52,367 nucleotides of DNA from assembly GCF_001311845.1 (NCBI RefSeq), contig NZ_BBCC01000025.1:1-52367 (forward strand), read 5' to 3'. The position numbers and the translations under genes were made by a program. The notes below the pieces were generated by a model. It searched no databases. It saw nothing but the letters and a program-made list of their open reading frames with translations, and was not told the origin of the DNA. The stretch is from Desulfosarcina cetonica JCM 12296 (lineage in GTDB: Bacteria; Desulfobacterota; Desulfobacteria; Desulfobacterales; Desulfosarcinaceae). This document shows, in pieces, positions 38,410 to 46,667 of the stretch; position 1 is the first letter of the stretch, and every line of letters begins with the position of its first letter.

Positions 38410-39094
38410 AATCACGGAAGGCGCTGCCTACCAGGCCATCGAAACGGCCATCATCCAGTATTTTCAGGTACGGGATTGTATTGTCAATTTCGACACCCAA
38501 AGCGCTTGCATTCTCTTCGATCCTGTTGTTCATCGAAGATGGATTGCACGGTTCAATGGGCATATTGATTCCTGCGATTCAAAGGACATCCCGATTTCGG
38601 TACCGCTGAGGCGTCTGCCACCCCAAATCAAACAGATGACCCGGCCCATATTAGAAAATCTTATGGGGGGACAGGAGTCGCTGGAGTCATATCTTAAATG
38701 GAAACCCCTCGAACGTAAAATCGTACCCGGAACCATCACCGAAGTACACCATACTCACTACAAAATCAGTTTGAAGGGGGAAACAGGTAGATTGGATACC
38801 AGGGATGCAATCAAACGCGAAAACTACTCGCTTGGGAAAACCCATTTATTTCATGTAAAGCGGGTTCGGATGGATGGTGAAAATGTCCGGATTCATCTAT
38901 CGCGCAGGTCCAAAAGTCTTCCAGAGTTCGTTCTATCAAGCAAATTTCCCAAGTACCGGTTCAAATGCTATCGGCGCCTGCCGGGCATCAAATCCTGGAT
39001 TCGAACAACTGCACCTCGATTCAGGTGGAGCTTGTTTTTTTCCAAGGAGATTCGCCAATCCCTGGCAGGAGAATACCTTCAATTTTATTCTTGA
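38381..39094 (+). CDS. NusA-like S1/KH RNA-binding protein
   Basis: 237 residues. It follows the NusA order: an N-terminal domain with YQAIETAIIQYFQ and VNFDTQSACILF; then IKQMTRPILENLM; an S1 domain with GTITEVHHTHYKISLKGETG, IKRENYSLGKTHLF and VRIHLSRRSKSLPEFVLSSK; then a shortened KH-like part (FPKYRFKCYRRLPGIKSWIR) and EIRQSLAGEYLQFYS. NusA binds RNA polymerase and nascent RNA to control pausing, termination and antitermination. It lacks the second full KH and acidic repeats, so it is an element-encoded mini-NusA, possibly for reading through the long tra operon (inference). Confidence 0.6.
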   Translation: MEQSSINLNEITEGAAYQAIETAIIQYFQVRDCIVNFDTQSACILFDPVVHRRWIARFNGHIDSCDSKDIPISVPLRRLPPQIKQMTRPILENLMGGQESLESYLKWKPLERKIVPGTITEVHHTHYKISLKGETGRLDTRDAIKRENYSLGKTHLFHVKRVRMDGENVRIHLSRRSKSLPEFVLSSKFPKYRFKCYRRLPGIKSWIRTTAPRFRWSLFFSKEIRQSLAGEYLQFYS

Positions 39095-39110
39095 GGAAAA
39101 GGAGTGGACA

Positions 39111-39476
39111 ATGACGGAGACACAAAAAAGCCCCAGCAACGGACCGACGAAAGGTAGAGATTTTTTCATCGAAATGGCAAAACACCCGCGATCCCGGGTC
39201 ATCATGGCCAATACATCGGACACTTACATGATGGCCGATATCACCCGCCAGGGGGACATCATCATCAGCAGATTGAGGGATGAATTGATGCGATCGATTA
39301 CCATCGAGGATTTCACCCGTTACATGGATGAATACTATAAAATCATTTTCGGTCTCGAGGACCATCTGCAACTCATCGGATCTATGGTGGGCATCGACTA
39401 TCGTCCCTCACGCACCTACAAATCCATGAAAAAGAAGAATAATCAGGATTCGATGAACACTCCAACAGAGACTTAA
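39111..39476 (+). CDS. hypothetical ICE protein
   Basis: 121 residues from ATG 39111 behind AAAGGAG; the longer frame from 38874 only overlaps the previous gene. Soluble and mainly helical (FIEMAKHPRSRVIMANTSDTYM split over the middle, RLRDELMRSITIEDFTRYM). No family recognised. Part of the small-gene cluster between traG and the coupling genes. Confidence 0.6.
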   Translation: MTETQKSPSNGPTKGRDFFIEMAKHPRSRVIMANTSDTYMMADITRQGDIIISRLRDELMRSITIEDFTRYMDEYYKIIFGLEDHLQLIGSMVGIDYRPSRTYKSMKKKNNQDSMNTPTET

Positions 39477-39490
39477 AATACCACAACGAT

Positions 39491-39778
39491 ATGTTTGAAT
39501 TTTTCTCAAAGAAAAAGAGATCCCGTTCTTCGAACGTCCGCACCGTATCCATTGTGGACCTGGCACCCCTCTGGCGTGATCCCAATGAAGGTATCACAGG
39601 TAATGGTCAAACTGAGGATGACAATTCCGATGACTCACAAAAGGGGGTGGTGGGCGGCGGATCCGACAGCAATACAAACATGGAAGACCGGACAATTAAT
39701 TCCGATTCGAAACCAAAGGAAGGAATCTTAGAGGATGAGAATGAGGCATGGTTTGATGAAAACGTTTTTCGGAGTTGA
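39491..39778 (+). CDS. hypothetical acidic protein
   Basis: 95 residues. A basic N-terminus (FEFFSKKKRSRSSNVRTVSI) is followed by a low-complexity Asp/Ser/Gly/Glu tail, likely disordered. It overlaps the next gene by four bases, consistent with an operon. No family recognised. Confidence 0.5.
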   Translation: MFEFFSKKKRSRSSNVRTVSIVDLAPLWRDPNEGITGNGQTEDDNSDDSQKGVVGGGSDSNTNMEDRTINSDSKPKEGILEDENEAWFDENVFRS

Positions 39779-40110
39779 AGGTTAAATTGGACGTAAATCA
39801 GGCCTCAGCCTTCCGGTACAACGGAAATGCATACTATAGCCTCGACACCGTTGCCCGGGCGTTGAACCGTCAACGGCAAGATAAATATCTCGAACCCATG
39901 CAGCCCCAAGCCGTCATCGATTTTATTCAATCCAGACGCATATTGAAAAGCGGCAAATACATAATGCGGTTCGATGCGGGCTTGCCCGCTAAAATCTACC
40001 TCTACTCGCACCACTGCCAAGAAAGTGAGAAATCGAAAAGCAAGCTCCTCGTCACTGAAAACGGCCGCCGTCTGCAAAGCATAAAACCCATTAAAAAGAG
40101 CGAACCATGA
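39775..40110 (+). CDS. hypothetical ICE protein
   Basis: 111 residues from TTG 39775, which overlaps the preceding stop. It is basic and contains a small helical motif (YSLDTVARALNRQRQDKYL, PQAVIDFIQSRRIL) that could bind nucleic acid. It overlaps the following gene by four bases. Confidence 0.5.
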   Translation: MKVKLDVNQASAFRYNGNAYYSLDTVARALNRQRQDKYLEPMQPQAVIDFIQSRRILKSGKYIMRFDAGLPAKIYLYSHHCQESEKSKSKLLVTENGRRLQSIKPIKKSEP

Positions 40111-40364
40111 TTTTTCCCAGGGTAAAAGCCGTGATCGGTATCATAACACTGTTGGTTCTGATTGCCGGATTCCACTATCGGATGGAAATCCAGCAGCGAT
40201 ACCCGGAATTCGATCCAACCCTGATGGCGACAGGCATTTTTTTTCTTGCGGGGATAATCTATGCGGTCATCGACCGGAATATCATCATTGCCTTCATCAC
40301 AATGGCCGTTGCCGTCGCTATCCCTTATTTAAGGCAGTGGATAGTGGTCTACTGGCCCTATTGA
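40107..40364 (+). CDS. small membrane protein
   Basis: 85 residues with three hydrophobic segments (VIGIITLLVLIAGF, ATGIFFLAGIIYAVI, IIIAFITMAVAVAIPYL). It sits directly before the coupling-protein genes. No family recognised. Confidence 0.55.
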   Translation: MIFPRVKAVIGIITLLVLIAGFHYRMEIQQRYPEFDPTLMATGIFFLAGIIYAVIDRNIIIAFITMAVAVAIPYLRQWIVVYWPY

Positions 40365-40400
40365 ATCCCCAACCCTGTTCGTGTGCTTTAAGGTTGCGAC

Positions 40401-41131
40401 ATGCCCAAAGACGAAAATATTAACGCGATTCCCATTGGCAGTAACGCTAGTGCCGGCACGCGCACCTATTTCAAAAATATCATCGATGCCATTTCGCAGA
40501 TTCAACAATTTGCCGTCATGGAAAAATCGGATTACGATATTCCCGAAGATTTTCTCACCCTTCGCGGATCGCTTAACTTTTTCAGCATCGGATTTGGCAA
40601 CGGCTTTATCGAAGGCATGGTGTTTGCGCTTCTGTTGGCCATCATCATGCCGCTCACGCACAGCGAGTATCTGATGGAGCTGGTTTCCCTCAGCTTCCCG
40701 CTGGCTCGATCGCGTGCCTTCCTGTGGATGTTGAACCTGTTGCCCGTCATCATCGCGGTAACGCTTTGCTCCTATCTGAGCCGATATCGGATAGGCAAAA
40801 TTGCCAAGCGTGCCGTCGATGCACTTTTGGTGGGTCGCATGTTCAGTTTGATCATCAAGCCATCATCATTTTCGTTTTGTTGATTGCCTTTTACAACTAC
40901 AACGATGTCGTTGCCTATGGTTTGGGTCGTGCATTGGCAAAAATTAATGTCGGCTTCGGACACGGTGTTTTTTTGACCATCAGCAGAATGAAAGAACACC
41001 TTTTGATCACCGCCTTTCGAATTCTGGCCATTTTCACTGGAGCGATACTGGCCCCATTTTTCACGATCTGGCTGGTTTCCCTTTACCGGGCGTATCAGCG
41101 AAAAAAAGCCGAACGATTTTGGATGGAATAA
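40401..41131 (+). pseudogene. polytopic membrane protein paired with TraD, one frameshift
   Basis: Two frames make a 243-residue protein. The first has a soluble N-terminus (MPKDENINAIPIGSNA) and two helices (MVFALLLAIIMPLTH, LLPVIIAVTLCSYL). The second has IIIFVLLIAFYNYNDVV and LITAFRILAIFTGAILAPFF, ending RKKAERFWME. The join is at 40857-40860, where one added base gives FSLIIKAIIIFVLLIAFY. The stop overlaps the traD start (TAATG). The TraD that follows has no membrane segment, so this protein may supply the membrane domain of a split coupling protein. Confidence 0.6.
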
Positions 41132-42461
41132 TGCTCTGGTCACGAAAGCGTAGCACCCTGATCGGCACGGTGTGCCTATACACGATTTAAAAGGTGCCAT
41201 CCGCAGGATCGACCTACCGGACAGAGACCGGATTGGCCACATCGGATGCTTCGGCACTACCCGCATCGGCAAATCCAAGTTGATAGAGAACATGGTCGCA
41301 CAGGACATCGCCAAGGGCTATAGTGTTGTTATAGTGGATCCCAAAGGGGATCTGGAGCTTTTTTCCAAAATCGTACAGATTGCGCATGATAACGATAGAG
41401 CAAGAGAACTGTGCCTGATCAACCCCATCTACCCCGAATTTTCGGCCACGATCAACCCCCTGGCCTATTATTTCAGTCCGGAAGAAATCGTCAATCATGT
41501 GGTCGCAGGCGTCCAGGCCAAGGATGCCTATTTTCATAATGTAGCCTATGAAACGACACTCATGATCGTTTTAAGCCTGTTGGCATTAAAGGCGAAGGTA
41601 GATCCAGAGTTGCCCATCAATTTCGCGGAAATCAGCAGACGATGCGGGGCTGAAGAGATAGAGGCCCTGATGAGCGCCCTGACCAAAATCGAAGATCCCA
41701 GTACACGGGAGATCGTTCATATTGCCAACAAAATTCTTCAGGCCAAGGAAGAGTTTTTCGGAAAGGTTACCTCCTCTCTTCGCACGGTGCTGACGGCTTT
41801 ATCCATTGGAAATATGGGCAGGATTATCGGCAAAGCCCGTTCAAATCGCTTCGTGAAAAGCCTGGAAAATGGAAAACGGGTCATCCTGGTGGTTCAGACC
41901 GGCAGCATGCTTTCCGGCAAGGTCAGCGACATGATGGCTCGGATTCTGATCTCCATGATCCAAAGTTTTATCGGCCGGCGTTTTGCGTCGGGTCAAAAGA
42001 TTGATCCTCCCCTATCCATCTATATCGATGAATTTTCCAACGCCTGCTACATGGGCATCGAGGATCTATTCAACAAGGCCGGCGGCGCCGGCGCCATGGT
42101 GAGCGTGTTCACCCAATCGCTGGCTGATATTACCGCAGCTATCGGCGATCAGATGGCCCGCAAGATCCTGGACAACCTGAATACCAAGATATTCATGCGC
42201 GTCAACGACCCCTTGACAGCCAGGTATGTCAGCGAGTCCTCGGGTACTCGAAAGAAATACGATCCTTTTCTTCAGTTGGGGGGCGGTATCACCATGCGCT
42301 GTTCGGAGGAAGCGGCCGTGCGCCCGGAAGATGTACTCAATTTGAACAGACGTATCTTCTTTCTATTCGGCATCAATGGCCGGTACAAGGGAAAGACCGA
42401 ACTGGTCAAACCGTCCAGGTTGAAGGTGGAGTACCCGGACATTATCTCCAAAGCGGTTTAA
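41131..42461 (+). pseudogene. traD: TraD type IV coupling ATPase, one frameshift near the start
   Basis: The start ATG at 41131 gives MLWSRKRSTLIGTV. Restoring one G at 41167-41172 (GTG GTG CCT) continues as PIHDLKGAIRRIDLPDRDRI. About 443 residues: Walker A GCFGTTRIGKSKLIEN, then VVIVDPKGDLELF, Walker B region LSIYIDEFSNACYMGIEDLF, and the sensor VFTQSLADITAAIGD. This is the TraD/TraG coupling family, which brings the transferred DNA-protein complex to the T4SS. It has no membrane helices of its own, unlike F TraD. Confidence 0.88.
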
Positions 42462-42489
42462 ATATGGCTCGCTCAAAAAGGAATCCTCC

Positions 42490-43248
42490 ATGAAAAAGAT
42501 CGGTATCTGCAATAATAAGGGCGGTGTGGGCAAAACCACCATCACCCTATGTCTGGCCGGAGCCCTGGCCGAGATGAATCTGAATGTGCTCCTGGTGGAC
42601 ATGGACCAGCAAGGATCTTTAAGTTCCTCCTTTTTGCCCGATATTCACAACCTGCCGTTGGTGGTCACGGATGTGATCCGGGATGATGGCGTATCCATCG
42701 AAGCGGCAATTCATCGGACCCAATATGCCAACATCAAGATCCTCCCTTCCAATTTGAGTCTGGCCAAACTGGAGAGCGAACTTCAATCCGAGCGGGACGC
42801 TCATTATTATCTTGCCGACAGGCTTGATGAGATCAATGGTCAATACGATGTGGTCATTATTGATTCTCCTCCCAATTTAGGACTGGCCACCTGGTCGGTA
42901 TTGACCGCTGTTCAAGATCTGATCATCCCTTTGGAGGCCCAGGATTACAGTGTCAAGGGCACGGGGTATGTCCACGGGTTGATCGACAAGGTAAAAAAGC
43001 GGGCCAATCCCCGGCTTGAGATTTTGGGTTACCTGATCAATAGATACGATGGCCGCCGACGTATCGAACAGGATTTCAAGGCCATGATCCAGAACCACCT
43101 GGGCAGCCGGGTGTTTGATCAAGTGCTGAAAGACGCCGTTGTGTATGTGGAAGCCGTCACCTTGGGCACACCTGTTACCATGCTTTATCCCAAAAGCGAG
43201 CATGCCGAGGAGTTTCGCAAGCTTGGCAGGAGGGTCATGTATGGCTAA
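42490..43248 (+). CDS. parA: ParA partition ATPase
   Basis: 252 residues. Deviant Walker A KGGVGKTTITLCLAGAL, Walker A' VLLVDMDQQGSLSSSF, and VVIIDSPPNLGLAT. It lacks an N-terminal HTH, so it is the chromosomal/Soj-like (type Ib or short Ia) form. It positions the element's DNA with ParB. parB starts eight bases before its end. Confidence 0.93.
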   Translation: MKKIGICNNKGGVGKTTITLCLAGALAEMNLNVLLVDMDQQGSLSSSFLPDIHNLPLVVTDVIRDDGVSIEAAIHRTQYANIKILPSNLSLAKLESELQSERDAHYYLADRLDEINGQYDVVIIDSPPNLGLATWSVLTAVQDLIIPLEAQDYSVKGTGYVHGLIDKVKKRANPRLEILGYLINRYDGRRRIEQDFKAMIQNHLGSRVFDQVLKDAVVYVEAVTLGTPVTMLYPKSEHAEEFRKLGRRVMYG

Positions 43249-44173
43249 GGATTTCTCTCAAGATGCCCGGGACCGATCTCTTTTCCTGGTCCCTTCGACA
43301 TTGGATACAGCTGCAAATAGGGGCGATCGTTTAGATACCCGCCCGCTCCGGGAGGCAAGGTGGATTGAAATCCAGCGTATCCAGCCGGACCCGAACCAAC
43401 CCAGAAAAACCTTTGTTCAGGAAACCCTTGAGTCCCTTGCCCGATCCATCCGCGAGATCGGCGGCATCATCGATCCGATAACGGTCCAATTTTCTGAAAA
43501 TGAAGATGGTTTCCTGATCATCAGTGGAGAGCGGCGTTATCTGGCCGCCAAGATCGCCGGTCTCGACACGCTTCCCTGTATCATTAAACAACCCGATGAC
43601 AAAACCCGCTTTCTCATGCAGTTTATTGCCAACATCCAGCGGGAAGATATCCCGCCCCTGGAAGAGGCCGCAGCCATTCGGCGATTGGTTCAGACCTACG
43701 GGTTCACACAACATGAAATCGCAAAACTGATAAATAAATCAAAAAGCTATGTCAGTCAGGTCCTGGGCCTGGAGCGACTCTCCGATGAAGCCAAAAAGAA
43801 GGTTCAGACGTCTGAACTTTCCAAAGAGGTTCAGATCCAGGCATCCCGGGAGACGGAGCCTGGAAAGCAGATTGAAATTCTGAAGATGGCATCCGATGAC
43901 AAAAAAACCGTTCGGGATATCCGCAATCAAAGCAGACAGGTCGGAACCCAAAATTCGGATCACAATGAGACTTTCAGCCAGTGGAGTTGGCGATCAAAGA
44001 AGGGACGGTTCACGGTATCGGTACGGTTTATGGAGAAGCATCCATTCGAAAACAAGGCTAACATGGTTCAGGCGGCTCTAAATGAAGCGATCGGCCAGAT
44101 TTATAGTGAGCGCATAGAAACCGGCGGCGAGTTGAAGGAGCATGAGGCCCGCACCAATGAGAATGAAAAATGA
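43241..44173 (+). CDS. parB: ParB centromere-binding protein
   Basis: 310 residues from ATG 43241. The N-terminal ParB/Srx domain has WIEIQRIQPDPNQPRKTF, GGIIDPITVQ and ISGERRYLAAKIAG (the GERRxxA CTP-binding motif). The central HTH is YGFTQHEIAKLINKSKSYVS, and the C-terminal region is charged. It binds a parS site, which I could not locate by eye. It forms a partition pair with parA. Confidence 0.93.
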   Translation: MAKDFSQDARDRSLFLVPSTLDTAANRGDRLDTRPLREARWIEIQRIQPDPNQPRKTFVQETLESLARSIREIGGIIDPITVQFSENEDGFLIISGERRYLAAKIAGLDTLPCIIKQPDDKTRFLMQFIANIQREDIPPLEEAAAIRRLVQTYGFTQHEIAKLINKSKSYVSQVLGLERLSDEAKKKVQTSELSKEVQIQASRETEPGKQIEILKMASDDKKTVRDIRNQSRQVGTQNSDHNETFSQWSWRSKKGRFTVSVRFMEKHPFENKANMVQAALNEAIGQIYSERIETGGELKEHEARTNENEK

Positions 44174-44293
44174 GTCGGTGAGCTGGTCGATGGATAGGCC
44201 CAGTTTCTCCAGAGTTGACACCAAATGAAATCTTTGCCAACTTGGACATATCCTGCCAATCATTTTCACCATCAATAAAACGGAGTTCCTCCT

Positions 44294-44578
44294 GTGGCAC
44301 TAACGAAAAACGATATCGTTGAGCGTATCTATAATGACCCCGGGTTGCCGAAAAATAAGGCCATTCAAGCTGTTGAATCTTTGATCGAACTGATAAAGTC
44401 CGCTTTGGAATCAGGTGATGATGTGTTGGTTTCAGGTTTTGGTAAATTCTGTGTCAATAAAAAACATCCACGGAAAGGCAGAAACCCGGCTACAGGTGAA
44501 GATTTAATTTTACCGGCGCGGAGTGTAGTGACGTTCAAGTGCTCAGGAAAATTGCGCGAGAAGGTGAATGGTGGATAA
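44294..44578 (+). CDS. IHF/HU family DNA-bending protein
   Basis: 94 residues from GTG 44294. The IHF-alpha/HU pattern is MALTKNDIVERIYNDPGLPK, then VSGFGKFCVNKKHPRKGRNP (the DNA-intercalating arm) and ILPARSVVTFKCSGKLREKV. Likely an IHF-alpha-like nucleoid protein encoded on the element, useful for integrase/excision complexes or for origin and oriT architecture. Confidence 0.9.
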   Translation: MALTKNDIVERIYNDPGLPKNKAIQAVESLIELIKSALESGDDVLVSGFGKFCVNKKHPRKGRNPATGEDLILPARSVVTFKCSGKLREKVNGG

Positions 44579-44656
44579 TGATACTCACTTCTACCAAACT
44601 CCCTGATGGCTTAACAATTACTCAATAATCTAAATGTGTTTGCTCGAGTGTGTGGT

Positions 44657-45583
44657 TCAAACCCCTATTAAATCATTCGGCAAAAACCGACTCCACCAGC
44701 CTTTCTGTGGCTGCCAAGCGTCCACGAACGTAATAATCTCGTCAGGACCGGCAAACGACACATGCAACACAAAGGTTTCATATTCGTTCGCCCACTCCCT
44801 GTCATGGTGCAAATTTTCAAGCATGGCGGTAAGGCGCTCGGCCGGGTCCTGAGGCGCCTCCCCTCCTCCCCGGCTGGCGTCATTTTCCGCGATTTGCCGA
44901 ACCAGCCTTACGAATTCCGGCGCGTTTCCGATATGGCTTTCAAGAGCCGCCAGGTCGTACAGGTGACGGATGACGGCTGGATCGTCATTTTCCGCCCCTC
45001 GTTTGCGGGTACATACGCGCCAAGCCAAGGCGCTTAATTTGTCAGCGGCTGTTTCTATTGGGTCAACGCAGGGGAAACTCAGAATTTCGGGAGGCATTTT
45101 TTCAAACTGTGCGATCATGGACCGAATAGGTCGTCTTATGGGTTGCAACGCCGGCGCAAAGAAAGACATTTCTATACGTATATAAGGCCTCAGGCCCGGA
45201 CCTGTTTGGAAATGACTGTGATAGGCCAAGTCGGCCGAGAAAAAGCGGCTTTCATTACCTTTTTTAACAGCGATCAAATTAAAATCGGCAGCAGCCAGGG
45301 CTGATAAAACCTGCTCGCGGTAACCGCTACGCTGTTTTCGCTGTATAGCGTTACTCGCGTCGGCGGGCATGGAGACCTTGAAGTCGATATCTTCTGAAAA
45401 GCGCTTGATATGCCCCCAGCCCTTCGATAACGACGTACCGCCTGAAAAAACGGGTATCGCCGCAGCATCATCGAGGGACGAAATCACACGTATGGCTTGA
45501 ACGACATGCCAATCCTTCTCGACCAGGCGTTCGTCGCTCAAAAACGCGCCAGCAACCCGCTCAATAAGTTTCCGCTCAAGCAC
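44657..45583 (-). CDS. AbiEii-type nucleotidyltransferase toxin
   Basis: 308 residues. The nucleotidyltransferase motif is FSGGTSLSKGWGHIKRFSED followed by IDFKV, which carries the catalytic acids. Further family segments are CVDPIETAADKLSALAWRV and RHLYDLAALE. AbiEii toxins transfer nucleotides, e.g. to tRNA, and cause abortive infection or stasis. It overlaps the antitoxin gene by 8 bases. It is on the opposite strand to the rest of the ICE, so it is cargo. Confidence 0.9.
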   Translation of the reverse strand: MLERKLIERVAGAFLSDERLVEKDWHVVQAIRVISSLDDAAAIPVFSGGTSLSKGWGHIKRFSEDIDFKVSMPADASNAIQRKQRSGYREQVLSALAAADFNLIAVKKGNESRFFSADLAYHSHFQTGPGLRPYIRIEMSFFAPALQPIRRPIRSMIAQFEKMPPEILSFPCVDPIETAADKLSALAWRVCTRKRGAENDDPAVIRHLYDLAALESHIGNAPEFVRLVRQIAENDASRGGGEAPQDPAERLTAMLENLHHDREWANEYETFVLHVSFAGPDEIITFVDAWQPQKGWWSRFLPNDLIGV

Positions 45584-45981
45584 GTTCGAAACTCATAAAA
45601 ACACCTTTATAACCGATTTTGCGGCGTACCCTCTTCCGGGTGGCGATCACACGGCCTGCCGGGACTTGGGTTGTTTTCCCGGCATTATAGGCTTTTTCAA
45701 AGCGCGTTGGGGCGCTTTTGACTCCCAACCGGCTAAGCGCCTCGGCCGTCAATGAATAGAGCCCCTTGACCGGCGTCGGTGTACCGTCGAAGGGCGATGG
45801 CACGGCGCGCGTGTAAAGCCCTTGGCCTATTTTCATAAGCTTACCCTTCTTCACAAGTTCCCGAAGCACGACCCACCTGGTCATAGCCGCCCAGGTCTTT
45901 AAAATCGGCACGCAGAAAGACGTCGCCGCGCTTGCGGTCGATACGTTTCATCAAGCGTGTTTCCAAACTTTCGGTTCCCAT
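45576..45981 (-). pseudogene. AbiEi/DUF6088-type antitoxin, one frameshift
   Basis: Start at ATG 45981 behind GAGGTG. The first frame gives METRLMKR-type LETRLMKRIDRKRGDVFLRA and DFKDLGGYDQVGR. The second gives LRELVKKGKLMKIGQGLYTR, SLTAEALSRLGVK and a basic end (RKRVRRKIGYKGVF). A net +1/-2 shift near 45870-45880 separates them. This is the wHTH antitoxin-repressor of AbiE systems. If the break is real, the toxin would be unopposed and also likely unexpressed; sequence error is simpler. Confidence 0.72.
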
Positions 45982-46275
45982 CTTGCACCTCGCGCTCAAT
46001 GTCAATTTACGACACTTATGCGATGTTTTCAATAGCTAATCAATTGGTTAAGAGAAAAAACACGATTTTCCCCTTAATATTCGCCCAAGGATAAAGCTCA
46101 TCCCATCTTGCGACGATCTGCAACATGCTTTTTATCCCTTTTCGGCTCTTTCGTGTGTCAAAGGAAAGATGCTTCTGAAGTACTGCTTAAAAATGCAAAT
46201 AGCATCTTCCGCGCACAGTTGAAATATTGAATAAATCTATTATGGTTAAATATGCCGCAAAGAAGTAATTTTTAC
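45982..46275. other. gene-free AT-rich spacer upstream of the AbiE pair
   Basis: AT-rich DNA between the divergent AbiE genes and the ssb promoter. It should contain the AbiE promoter, but no clear -35/-10 pair was found. Confidence 0.4.
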
Positions 46276-46304
46276 TTGACGATCCGTGTTTCTTTCTTTA
46301 AAAT
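46276..46304 (+). promoter_or_regulatory. sigma-70 promoter of the ssb-primase-radC block
   Basis: TTGACG (46276-46281) and TAAAAT (46299-46304) with 17-bp spacing. The predicted start near 46311 implies a leader of about 360 nt before ssb. Confidence 0.65.
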
Positions 46305-46322
46305 TTACATAATTATTCGCTC

Positions 46323-46341
46323 AATGAAATCTCATTTCATT
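46323..46341 (+). promoter_or_regulatory. perfect palindrome just downstream of the promoter, putative operator
   Basis: AATGAAAT-CTC-ATTTCATT, perfect 8-bp arms, about +13 to +31 from the predicted start. The position suits a repressor; no binding protein is assigned. A second inverted repeat, GATCCATT (46404-46411) / AATGGATC (46421-46428), lies downstream. Confidence 0.55.
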
Positions 46342-46594
46342 GTTCCTCCGCCGCTGAGCGGGCCTCGGGATGACAGGATTCTTCCTGAATAATCCTTATT
46401 TCAGATCCATTCTTTCCTTTAATGGATCGGTGTCAATCAATCGACCGTAATTCCCAAAACGGCATAAGCCAAACCTTGGGTAGATGATTTTCTGCAACGG
46501 CCAAGCCAAACAGCAGAATTGCCATTCGGCGGTCGTGTCATATCCACACTCCACACATTACTATCAAAAGCCTCCAATAAACATCCATTAACGA

Positions 46595-46646
46595 GGGACC
46601 AAAGCACTTGTGCGCTTTTTGGGCGCTACAGGTGTTTTTGGTGCCC
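46595..46646 (+). promoter_or_regulatory. structured leader upstream of ssb
   Basis: An outer stem (46595-46607 with 46632-46646, ACCAAA/TTTGGT core, small bulges) encloses a GCGC/GCGC hairpin, just before the AAAGGAG of ssb. The architecture resembles the leaders of DUF932 and radC, but pairing to the ribosome site is weaker here. Confidence 0.4.
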
Positions 46647-46667
46647 GTCAAACGAAAGGAGCGTCTT

